Source of the DNA: Mesorhizobium muleiense
Lineage (GTDB): Bacteria > Pseudomonadota > Alphaproteobacteria > Rhizobiales > Rhizobiaceae
Direction: 5' to 3'
Length of the DNA stretch: 64,000 bases
Assembly: GCF_900099905.1 (NCBI RefSeq)
Contig: NZ_FNEE01000026.1
Coordinates: 17,509 to 81,508 of the forward strand
A program made the translations under genes and the position numbers. Shown piece by piece: positions 56,842 to 64,000 of this stretch. The stretch's first letter is position 1; each line of letters starts with the position of its first letter. The notes under the pieces were generated by a model, which saw only the letters and a program-made list of their open reading frames with translations, ran no database searches and was not told where the DNA came from.

Positions 56842-57858
56842 ATGACCAATCCAATCGACGCTTTGCTTGCCGAAAAGGGCGTCCTGCTCGCCGATGGCGC
56901 CACCGGCACCAATCTGTTCGCCATGGGGCTCGAGGCCGGCGAGGCTCCAGAGTTGCTGAACGAAACGGCGCCGGACACCATCACCAGTCTGCACCAGAAC
57001 TTCGTCGAGGCCGGCGCCGACATCATCCTGACCAATTCCTTCGGCGGCACCCGCCACCGGCTGAAGCTGCACCATGCGCAGGACCGGGTTTACGCGCTGA
57101 ACAAGCGCGCCGCCGAGATCGCCCGCGCCGTCGCCGATAAGGCCGGCCGCAAGGTCATCGTCGCCGGCTCGGTAGGCCCGACCGGCGAGTTGCTGGTGCC
57201 GCTCGGCGCCATGACCTATGAGGAGGCGGTCGAGGCCTTTGCCGAACAGATCGAGGGCCTGAAGGCCGGCGGCGCCGAAGTCGCCTGGATCGAGACCATG
57301 TCGGCGCCGGACGAAATCCGCGCCGCAGCCGAAGCCGCAATCCGCGTCGGCCTGCCCTATACCTACACCGGTTCCTTCGACACCGCCGGCCGCACCATGA
57401 TGGGGCTGTTGCCGAAGGACATCCACGGCGTCGCCGATGGCTTGTCGCAGGCGCCGCTCGGTGTCGGCGCCAATTGCGGCGTCGGCGCCTCCGACATCCT
57501 CGCCTCACTGCTCGACATGACCGAGGCGAAGCCGGAGGCGACGGTGATCGTCAAGGGCAATTGCGGCATTCCGGAATTTCGCGGCGCCGAAATCCACTAT
57601 TCCGGCACGCCCGAATTGATGGCCGACTATGTCAGGCTCGCCGTCGATGCCGGCGCAAAGATCGTCGGCGGTTGCTGCGGCACCTCGTTCGCCCACCTCG
57701 CCGCCATGCGCAAGGCGCTCGATGCCCACACAAGGTCGGATCGCCCGACCGTCGAAAAAATCGTCGAGCGCATCGGCCCGATGCGCAACAAGCAGGCGAC
57801 GGTCAACACCGTCGAGAGCAGCGAAGCCCGCCGCGAGCGCCGGCGCAGCCGCGCCTGA
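56842..57858 (+). CDS. bmt: Betaine-homocysteine-type S-methyltransferase (Bmt)
   Basis: 338 residues, BHMT/MetH-N family. Zinc ligands C212 (ANCG), C278 and C279 (GGCCGT) are present, with the barrel-opening LLADGATGTNLFAMG. It transfers a methyl group from betaine or another donor to homocysteine, giving methionine. Location beside corrinoid methyltransferase genes supports a role in using quaternary amines as methyl donors. Confidence 0.85.
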   Translation: MTNPIDALLAEKGVLLADGATGTNLFAMGLEAGEAPELLNETAPDTITSLHQNFVEAGADIILTNSFGGTRHRLKLHHAQDRVYALNKRAAEIARAVADKAGRKVIVAGSVGPTGELLVPLGAMTYEEAVEAFAEQIEGLKAGGAEVAWIETMSAPDEIRAAAEAAIRVGLPYTYTGSFDTAGRTMMGLLPKDIHGVADGLSQAPLGVGANCGVGASDILASLLDMTEAKPEATVIVKGNCGIPEFRGAEIHYSGTPELMADYVRLAVDAGAKIVGGCCGTSFAHLAAMRKALDAHTRSDRPTVEKIVERIGPMRNKQATVNTVESSEARRERRRSRA

Positions 57859-57869
57859 CGCAATTGAAA

Positions 57870-57896
57870 AGGCCGGCAAGGTTTCCCTGCCGGCCT
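57870..57896. terminator. Terminator hairpin between bmt and VWA gene
   Basis: AGGCCGGCA (57870-57878) pairs with TGCCGGCCT (57888-57896), 9-base loop. It lies between convergent genes and can serve both strands, though T-runs are poor. Confidence 0.6.
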
Positions 57897-57966
57897 GCCT
57901 CACCGCCCATCGGCGGTTTTCCGTATCAGAACGATCCCATCTGAGGAAAACCGGCCGTCATCACCA

Positions 57967-60108
57967 TTACCGGTTACCGCCGAGCGCCGAGGCGAGGCGC
58001 ACCAGCGAGAGAAACTCGGACCGGTAGCCGAACGGGTCGGCTCCCCGGGCGGCAGTGGCAATCTCCATGATCTTGTCGTAGCCGAACTTCGCGGTCGCAT
58101 CCTCGTCGCGGAGCTTCTGGCCAAAAGCTGCGACGGCAACGGAGAAGCGCTGGTCGATGCTGGCCTGGTCGAAATCAGCAACTTCGTTGGCCGATGTCAC
58201 CGGCGTGGTGATCAGCTTCGAGGCATCCCCGTTCGGCAACTTGTAGCGGATCTTGACGAAGGCATATTCGTCGGCATTGGCGACGCCGCCATTGTTCGCC
58301 GCAGCCTGGCCGTAGCGCAGCGGATCGATCTTCTGGCCGCCGCTGCCGTTCGGCGTGATCTCGTAGATCGCAGTGACCGAATGGCCAGAGCCGATCTCGC
58401 CGGCATCGACGCGGTCGTTGTTGAAATCCTCGCGGTTCAAGGCGCGGGTCTCGTAGCCGATCAGCCGGTATTCCGAGACTTTTTGCGGGTTGAACTCGAC
58501 CTGGATCTTCACGTCCTTGGCGATGGTGAACAATGTCGAGGACGCATCCTCGACCAGCACCTTCTCCGCCTCGGCCAAAGTGTCGATATAGGCGGCGGTG
58601 CCGTTGCCCTTCTGGGCGATGGCCTGCATCATCTGATCGTTCAGGTTGCCGCGGCCGAAACCGAACACCGACAGGAACACCCCGGTCTTGCGCTCCTTTT
58701 CGATCAACCGCTTCAGATCGTCGTCGTCGGTCTGGCCGACATTGAAGTCGCCGTCCGTGGCCAGCATCACGCGATTGATGCCGTCGTTGACGAAGGATTT
58801 CTGCGCCAGCCGATAAGCTTCCTTGATACCTGCCTCGCCGGCCGTGCTGCCGCCGGGCGCCAACGTGTCGATGGCATCGAGGATCTTGTCCTTCTCCGAA
58901 ACCTTCGTCGGCTCCAGTACAGTGCCGGCATTGCCCGCATAGGTGACGATCGAAACCGTGTCGTCGGGCTTCAATTTGTTGACCAGAAGCCGGAAGGCCG
59001 ACTGCAGGAGCGGCAGCTTGTCCTGCTCGTTCATCGAGCCCGACACGTCGATCAGGAAGACCAGGTTGGCCTTGGGCTGCTCGGCCGCCTTGGCGTCGAA
59101 ACCCTTGATGGCGACATGCATCAGCCTGGTGTGCTCGTTCCACGGCGTCGGCATGACGCTGACGGTCGAGTTGAACGGCGTCGAGGCAACGTCCGGACCT
59201 TTCCAGTCATAGGGGAAGTAGTTGATCATCTCCTCGACGCGGACCGTGTCGGCCTGCGGCAAAGCACCTTCCCTGAGCGAGCGCCGCACGAAGGAATAGG
59301 AGGCCGTGTCGACATCGATCGAGAAGGTCGAGACCCGGTCTTCGAGCGCGGCACGCACCGGATTGCTCTTGAAATCCCCGACGCGGTCGCGGTTTTGCTC
59401 CGGCAGCATCTGGTCGGCCGGCATGGCCTGCGGCTGTACCATCAGCTTGGATTCGGCGCCTGGCATGCGGCCAGCCCGCGTGGCTCCGTCGGCTTCCGGA
59501 GGAGATATAGACATCATCACTCTGCCAGACGGCGCAGCTCCACCATCCCTTGCGAACTCACCTTTCGGCGCAGGTGCCGGCTCGGGCGCCGCATTGCGGG
59601 CCAGAGCGTCCTGCTGCGCCAGGCCGGCAGCCGATTGTGGCTTCGGCGGCGATGCCGGCGCGACAAGCGCCTCGGCTGCGACGCGGTTTTCGGCGTCGGC
59701 ATCGGCTTTCTTCCGCTTGTCGGCCTCGGCTACGGTGAGCGGCCTTACCGTTGCCGGCGCTTTAGCCGCTGGTTTATCGGCCAGCGTTTCGGTGATCTTC
59801 TCGTCCCCACCGGAATAGAACGGCTGCTCCTGCAGCATATAGATCGTGGCGTATCCGGCGATCGGCAGGGCGACGAGCCCGGCAATGGCCGGCGTGGCGA
59901 AGAGTTTCTTTTGCATGATTTCGCTCCAGAGCTTTTGTGCTCGCTCTGTGAGACGAAGCCCTTTCGCCGATCCTTGGGCGGCAGGTGAAGTTTTTTCGCC
60001 CATGTCGTAGGCACGCATGGCCGCCCCTAAGGCACGCCCCTTCGCCGCGGTACCGGGCGGCGGTGCTGCGATGTCGCGCAGCCTGTTGAGTTCGTTGTCG
60101 TCGACCAT
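57967..60108 (-). CDS. Membrane VWA-domain protein (YfbK type), possible sigma-factor partner
   Basis: 713 residues from ATG 60108, 7 bases after GGGGAAG; the frame opens 6 bases earlier at GTG. Residues 1-68 are cytosolic and charged, a membrane segment spans about 70-90 (ATPAIAGLVALPIAGYATIY), then a long Ala/Pro linker and a YfbK-like N-domain. The VWA domain has an intact MIDAS motif D353-V-S355-G-S357, followed by a DUF3520-type C-terminus. The gene follows the ECF sigma gene by 2 bases, so the cytosolic tail is a candidate anti-sigma region. The VWA part should lie outside the membrane. Confidence 0.85.
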   Translation of the reverse strand: MVDDNELNRLRDIAAPPPGTAAKGRALGAAMRAYDMGEKTSPAAQGSAKGLRLTERAQKLWSEIMQKKLFATPAIAGLVALPIAGYATIYMLQEQPFYSGGDEKITETLADKPAAKAPATVRPLTVAEADKRKKADADAENRVAAEALVAPASPPKPQSAAGLAQQDALARNAAPEPAPAPKGEFARDGGAAPSGRVMMSISPPEADGATRAGRMPGAESKLMVQPQAMPADQMLPEQNRDRVGDFKSNPVRAALEDRVSTFSIDVDTASYSFVRRSLREGALPQADTVRVEEMINYFPYDWKGPDVASTPFNSTVSVMPTPWNEHTRLMHVAIKGFDAKAAEQPKANLVFLIDVSGSMNEQDKLPLLQSAFRLLVNKLKPDDTVSIVTYAGNAGTVLEPTKVSEKDKILDAIDTLAPGGSTAGEAGIKEAYRLAQKSFVNDGINRVMLATDGDFNVGQTDDDDLKRLIEKERKTGVFLSVFGFGRGNLNDQMMQAIAQKGNGTAAYIDTLAEAEKVLVEDASSTLFTIAKDVKIQVEFNPQKVSEYRLIGYETRALNREDFNNDRVDAGEIGSGHSVTAIYEITPNGSGGQKIDPLRYGQAAANNGGVANADEYAFVKIRYKLPNGDASKLITTPVTSANEVADFDQASIDQRFSVAVAAFGQKLRDEDATAKFGYDKIMEIATAARGADPFGYRSEFLSLVRLASALGGNR

Positions 60109-60110
60109 GA

Positions 60111-60674
60111 TCACACTTCCCCGGCTGAAAGCATGAGCGCCTTCAACCGTTTCTTCGCTTCATGGATGTGCCAGGAAACCGTCGCCTCCGAGATGCCCAT
60201 CGCCTCGGAAGCGAGTGCGTGGCTCAGCCCTTCGCCATAGACGAGCAGCACTGCATCGCGCTGCTTGTCCGGCAGCATTCGCACCGCCGCCCAAAGCGCC
60301 TCGGCTGGATCTTCGGGCTCGGCCGGGGCCTCTCCCGAGATCAGCCCGTAAGCCCCATAGGCTTCGGTCTTGATCGCCTCGCGGATGCTCTTGCGCATCA
60401 TGTCGCGTGCCGCATTCAGCGTCATGGTGTAGAGCCAGGTGGTGAAGGCGCCGCTGCCATGATAGTCGCGGATCGCCCGGCCGAGCCGGACGCAGACTTC
60501 CTGGGCGATATCCTCGGCATCGGCCTTTTTCCCGCACCAGCGATAGGCGGCGCGATAGACGAAGTCATAGTGCCTTTCGAGCAATTTGCCGAAAGCCCCC
60601 CTGTCACCGCCCTTCGCACGACCGATCAGCTCGGCGTCGGAGGCTTCGCTTTCATCCAGCATCATCGCCATCAT
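60111..60674 (-). CDS. ECF-type RNA polymerase sigma factor
   Basis: 187 residues: sigma region 2 at about 25-95 (FGKLLERHYDFVYRAAYRWC; ADAEDIAQEVCVRLGRAIRD) and region 4 at about 130-182 (LPDKQRDAVLLVYGEGLSHA; LASEAMGISEATVSWHIHEA). It directs transcription of an extracytoplasmic-stress regulon. No separate anti-sigma gene is adjacent; the VWA gene follows directly. Confidence 0.9.
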   Translation of the reverse strand: MMAMMLDESEASDAELIGRAKGGDRGAFGKLLERHYDFVYRAAYRWCGKKADAEDIAQEVCVRLGRAIRDYHGSGAFTTWLYTMTLNAARDMMRKSIREAIKTEAYGAYGLISGEAPAEPEDPAEALWAAVRMLPDKQRDAVLLVYGEGLSHALASEAMGISEATVSWHIHEAKKRLKALMLSAGEV

Positions 60675-60808
60675 TTGCCTGTTGGACGAAGGCTAATGGC
60701 GATTCCTTGGGGTGATGGAAGGATTTTTTTGCAGGGCGGTCAGATGACCACCAGCGGGTTATCGGGGTCGCAATGCGGTGTTCAAGTTTCGTGCGGCATT
60801 CGGCGACG

Positions 60809-61498
60809 CTATAGGCCCGCGAACGCGACCATGTGGAAGGCTTGAACCTGTGGCGGATAGCGATAGGCCGCGCCGTAGGGACAGGCGTTGCGGTCGAGAC
60901 AACCGCCGGTTCGGCAAGCCGCGCCGTTGTGCCCACGCACATGCGCCAGACATGTTCCATGCGCGAAACCATCCGCAGAATAAGCGTCGACCGGACAGGA
61001 TTTCAGGCAAGGTTTGTCGACACATGCATCGCAAAGGTGAACCACTTCGCGAGTTTCCCCAAACGCAATCTCGTCGTCAAACAGCAGCGCGCCGCGATAG
61101 GCGTGCCAGAGCCCGTATTGCGGATGCATGAGGATGCCGAGCGGCGACGGTTTCAGACCCTCCGCCTGCATCGCCCATTGCTGGAACGGCAGATACGGTC
61201 TGTCGGACGGCGACACGGCGCGCGCGCCGAATGTCTTCGCCACTGCGCCGATCACTTCGCGCGACCATGCATCGAACGGATCGGCAACAGTTTGCGATTG
61301 GCCTTCCCGCCAGCGCAGAAAATGCGGCCACGGCGCGGCGCCCGCCTGCCCCACCAGCAGGACGGATCTGGCGGCAGCGCCGGAGAGACCGGAGGGTGTT
61401 TCCTCACCGCCTGCAAAATTGAAGCCGCCGCGCAGGATGAGGCCGTGGGCGGAAAGCGCCGCCGCTATATCTTCGACCATGCTGCGCTCAAGGATCAT
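60809..61498 (-). CDS. Ferredoxin-like 4Fe-4S protein (QueG-like C-terminal outline)
   Basis: 229 residues. A central CDACVDKPCLKSCPVDAY (C-x2-C-x4-C-x3-C-P) binds a 4Fe-4S cluster, and CRTGGCLDRNACPYGAAY follows with three more Cys. The N-terminal 140 residues resemble the substrate domain of epoxyqueuosine reductase-type and corrinoid-linked iron-sulfur proteins (SVLLVGQAGAAPWPHFLRW; GALLFDDEIAFG). Adjacent to an MttB-like gene, it could reduce or reactivate a corrinoid, a role played by RamA elsewhere; homology to RamA is not visible. Confidence 0.65.
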   Translation of the reverse strand: MILERSMVEDIAAALSAHGLILRGGFNFAGGEETPSGLSGAAARSVLLVGQAGAAPWPHFLRWREGQSQTVADPFDAWSREVIGAVAKTFGARAVSPSDRPYLPFQQWAMQAEGLKPSPLGILMHPQYGLWHAYRGALLFDDEIAFGETREVVHLCDACVDKPCLKSCPVDAYSADGFAHGTCLAHVRGHNGAACRTGGCLDRNACPYGAAYRYPPQVQAFHMVAFAGL

Positions 61499-61587
61499 CC
61501 CTTCCTGTCCGGCTCGGAGAAGGCGCTCCGCCAGACTTCCTTGTGGATGATGTTGGCGACTTTAGCCCCGCCTGACTCGGGCTCCTT

Positions 61588-63162
61588 TCAAGTGAAGGCG
61601 TCGGCCATCGACGCCTTCTTGCTGGCGATGAAGTCCTTCAGCCCATCGTCGACGCCCTGATCGAGATGCGGCGCCTCGTAGTTTTCCAGCCAGCGGCGGG
61701 CGAGTTCGTTGGCGCGCTGCGGTGCCGACTTTTCGCCTTCGGCCAGCCACTGCTCGTAGGAATTGTTGTCGGCGATGCTGGAACGGTAGAAGGCGGTCTG
61801 GAAATTGGCCTGGGTGTGGTCACAGCCGAGATAGTGGCTGCCCGGGCCGACCTGGCGGATGGCATCCATCGCCTGGCCGTTCTCAGACAGGTCGACGCCT
61901 TCGGAGAACTTCTGGGTCATGCCGAGCTGGTCGATGTCCATCATGAACTTTTCGTAGCAGGAAGCGAGCCCGCCCTCGAGCCAGCCGGCCGAGTGCAGCA
62001 CGAAATTGGTGCCGGCGAGGATCGTCGAGTTCAGCGTGTTGGCGCTCTCATAGGCCGCCTGCGCGTCCGGGATTTTGGAGGCGCAGAGCGAACCGCCGGT
62101 GCGGAACGGCAGGCCAAGCCGGCGCGCGAGCTGCGCCGCGCCATAGGAAACCAGTGACGGCTCCGGCGTGCCGAAGGTCGGCGCGCCAGACTGCATCGAG
62201 ATCGACGAGGCGAAGGTGCCGAACAGCACCGGTGCGCCCGGCCGGATCAGCTGCGTGAACGACGCGCCAGCCAGCACTTCGGCCAGGACCTGGGTCAGCG
62301 TGCCAGCGACCGTCACCGGGCTCATTGCGCCGGCGAGGATGAACGGCGTGACGATACAGGCCTGGTTGTGGCGCGAATAGACTTTCAGCGCCCCCAGCAT
62401 GGTCTCGTCGAACACCATCGGCGAGTTGGCGTTGATCAGGCTGGTCAGCACCGTGTTGTTCTCGACGAAATCGTCGCCGAACACGATCTTGGCCATCGCA
62501 ACCGTATCTTCGGCGCGCTCCGGCGCGGTGACCGAGCCCATGAACGGCTTGTCCGAATATTTGATGTGGCTGTAGATCATGTCGAGATGGCGCTTGTTGA
62601 CCGGCACGTCGACTGGCTCGCACACCGTGCCGCCCGAATGGTGGATCGACGGCGCCATATAGGCGAGCTTCACGAAATTCCGGAAATCCTCGATCGTCGC
62701 ATAGCGCCTGACGCCGTCGAGGTCGCGCACGAAGGGCGGGCCGTAGACTGGTGCGAACACCGTGGCGTTGCCGCCGATCTGCACCGAACGTTCGGCATTG
62801 CGGGCATGCTGGGTGTAGACGGACGGCGCGGTTTTCAAAAGTGAGCGGCAGAGCCCCTTCGGGAAGTGCACGCGCTCGCCCTTGACGTCCGCGCCGGCCT
62901 CTTTCCACAGCTGCAGCGCCTCGGCGTCGTCGCGAAAGATGATGCCGATCTCCTCGAGCACCGTGTCGGTGTTCTTCTCGATCAGCGCCAGCCCTTCCTC
63001 GTCCAGCACCTCATAGACGTTGATCTTGCGCTTGATGTAGGTGAGTTGGGTGCCGGGGCCGCTACCCGAGCGCGCCGCCCGCCGGGCAGCGGCACCACCG
63101 CTGGCGGCGCGTCCGCGCCGCGCGTTTGACGCTTCCTGGTCGACCGGCGCGTTCTCACTCAT
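61588..63162 (-). CDS. MttB-family (non-pyrrolysine) methyltransferase
   Basis: 524 residues from ATG 63162 (AGGGAAGAA about 7 bases upstream); the frame opens 33 bases earlier. About 40 Ala/Arg-rich residues precede the COG5598 barrel. Blocks shared with the gene at the left edge: CIVTPFILAGAMSPVT, SGAPTFGTPE, LHSAGWLEGGL and QVGPGSHYLG. It should transfer methyl groups from a quaternary amine or similar donor to the corrinoid protein encoded divergently at 63435. Confidence 0.92.
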   Translation of the reverse strand: MSENAPVDQEASNARRGRAASGGAAARRAARSGSGPGTQLTYIKRKINVYEVLDEEGLALIEKNTDTVLEEIGIIFRDDAEALQLWKEAGADVKGERVHFPKGLCRSLLKTAPSVYTQHARNAERSVQIGGNATVFAPVYGPPFVRDLDGVRRYATIEDFRNFVKLAYMAPSIHHSGGTVCEPVDVPVNKRHLDMIYSHIKYSDKPFMGSVTAPERAEDTVAMAKIVFGDDFVENNTVLTSLINANSPMVFDETMLGALKVYSRHNQACIVTPFILAGAMSPVTVAGTLTQVLAEVLAGASFTQLIRPGAPVLFGTFASSISMQSGAPTFGTPEPSLVSYGAAQLARRLGLPFRTGGSLCASKIPDAQAAYESANTLNSTILAGTNFVLHSAGWLEGGLASCYEKFMMDIDQLGMTQKFSEGVDLSENGQAMDAIRQVGPGSHYLGCDHTQANFQTAFYRSSIADNNSYEQWLAEGEKSAPQRANELARRWLENYEAPHLDQGVDDGLKDFIASKKASMADAFT

Positions 63163-63434
63163 GATCGTTCTTCCCTGACTTTTGTTCTGGCACAATTATT
63201 ACGGCCGCATATCGCGGCTTCTGGCCGGATCGTAGTCATGCACCCTATTCGAAACGGCCCGCCAGCGCCAACGCCTGTCGCAAAATCGACAAGAATTCCA
63301 ATAGATTTGCAGTCGCTTTCCTTTTGCGGGAAGTCGCAAATCAGCTATGGACGCAAGCCTGTAGCGGGTTAGGTATTGACGTGATATTTGAGGCCCCCGC
63401 AATTGCATCTGTGCGGCAAGGAGCTGGATTAAAA
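63163..63434. promoter_or_regulatory. Divergent control region between MttB-like and corrinoid genes
   Basis: 272 bases without a gene. It contains repeated TCGCAAA/GTCGCAA words (near 63278, 63337 and 63347) that could be regulator half sites, a TTGACG at about 63376 and AAGGAG at 63419-63424 before the corrinoid gene. Coordinated control of methyltransferase and corrinoid protein is likely. Confidence 0.5.
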
Positions 63435-64000
63435 ATGGCCGACGACGAGATCATCCTTTCCGAGCTTTCCGACGACGAACTCGTGCAGCAGATGCACGAT
63501 GACCTTTATGACGGGCTGAAGGAAGAGATCGAGGAAGGCACCAACATCCTGCTCGAGCGCGGCTGGGCGCCTTACAAGGTGCTGACCGAGGCACTGGTCG
63601 AAGGCATGCGCATCGTCGGCGAGGATTTTCGCGACGGCATCCTGTTCGTGCCGGAAGTGCTGTTGTCGGCCAACGCGATGAAGGCGGGCATGTTCATCCT
63701 GCGTCCGCTGCTTGTCGCCACCGGCGCGCCGAAGCAGGGCAAGATGGTGATCGGCACCGTCAAGGGCGACATCCACGACATCGGCAAGAACCTTGTCGGC
63801 ATGATGATGGAGGGCGCCGGCTTCGACGTCATCGACCTCGGCATCAACAATGCGGTGGAAAAATATCTCGACGCCATCGAACAGCACCAGCCTGACATCA
63901 TCGGCATGTCGGCGCTGCTGACGACGACCATGCCCTACATGAAGGTCGTCATCGACACGATGAAGGAAAAGGGCATCCGCGACGACTACGTCGTGCTGGT
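63435..64000 (+). CDS. Corrinoid (B12-binding) methyl-carrier protein, N-terminal part
   Basis: Starts at ATG 63435 after AAGGAG and is cut by the window end after 188 codons. The helical cap domain (residues 1-90, with GMRIVGEDFRDGILFVPEVL) is followed by the cobalamin-binding fold. The motif GDIHDIGKNLV supplies the lower cobalt ligand H114, with DLGINNAVEKYLDAI and SALLTTTMPYMK behind it. This is the MtgC/MtbC-type partner of MttB-family methyltransferases. Confidence 0.93.
   Translation, partial: MADDEIILSELSDDELVQQMHDDLYDGLKEEIEEGTNILLERGWAPYKVLTEALVEGMRIVGEDFRDGILFVPEVLLSANAMKAGMFILRPLLVATGAPKQGKMVIGTVKGDIHDIGKNLVGMMMEGAGFDVIDLGINNAVEKYLDAIEQHQPDIIGMSALLTTTMPYMKVVIDTMKEKGIRDDYVVL

Noticed and set aside
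1..64000. CRISPR arrays, insertion sequences and rRNA/tRNA genes
   Set aside because: No regular repeat-spacer series, no transposase and no rRNA or credible tRNA was found by reading.

Overview
The window looks like the chromosome of a Mesorhizobium-like member of the Rhizobiales (high GC, non-pyrrolysine MttB-family methyltransferases, DUF982 and DUF1515 proteins, a GapR-type protein) carrying one apparently complete temperate podovirus of about 48.5 kb. The species assignment is an inference from gene content and style; no rRNA or marker gene is present.

Layout. 1-6.1 kb is host DNA: the end of an MttB-family methyltransferase, a dimethylglycine-dehydrogenase-like FAD/GcvT protein, an M24-fold protein that closely resembles the DMSP lyase DddP, and (opposite strand) a PhnD-like substrate-binding protein. 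The prophage runs from attL (core 6060-6085) to attR (core 54552-54577); the core is a 26-bp near-perfect direct repeat lying in codons 4-12 of the original PhnD-like gene. 54.6-64 kb is host DNA again: a fatty acid desaturase, an XRE regulator, a betaine/homocysteine methyltransferase behind a palindromic operator, an ECF sigma factor with a membrane VWA protein, a ferredoxin-like protein, a second MttB-family methyltransferase and, divergent from it, a corrinoid protein cut by the window end. Both flanks share a one-carbon theme: corrinoid-dependent demethylation of quaternary amines or related methylated compounds.

Prophage modules. 6.1-7.4 kb: integrase with arm-type repeats. 7.5-15.3 kb, leftward: endolysin at the far end, then VapE-type helicase, primase, VRR-NUC nuclease, SSB, SF2 helicase and two CPCC/winged-helix paralogues, ending upstream at a Cro-like gene. 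15.3-16.1 kb: control region and CI-like repressor. 16.6-20.7 kb, rightward: RecE-like exonuclease, RecT, a possible Tad1/Acb2-like protein, a GapR-like protein and small genes. 20.6-47.96 kb, leftward: the lysis cassette (holin candidates, nested Rz/Rz1) and the whole virion module (tail spike, 2297-residue ejection protein, gp16/gp14/gp13-like proteins, tail tube proteins, Bbp16/Bbp17/Bbp19-like head proteins, portal, terminase), interrupted by one rightward acyltransferase moron. 48.4-54.4 kb, rightward: about 17 small, mostly overlapping genes including a DnaQ-like exonuclease, an ASCH protein and a PrtN-family activator, closed by a strong terminator next to attR.

Working together. A TGTTGCG element, often as an inverted repeat, sits at the start of nearly every phage transcription unit (int, cro, repressor, exo-recT, 20.0 kb, 48.4 kb, 51.6 kb), suggesting one repressor or activator regulon. 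Packaging and virion genes resemble BPP-1/T7-type podoviruses, but no phage RNA polymerase and no diversity-generating retroelement are visible. The acyltransferase is a likely lysogenic-conversion gene, and integration swaps the 5' end and upstream region of the host PhnD-like gene for phage DNA.
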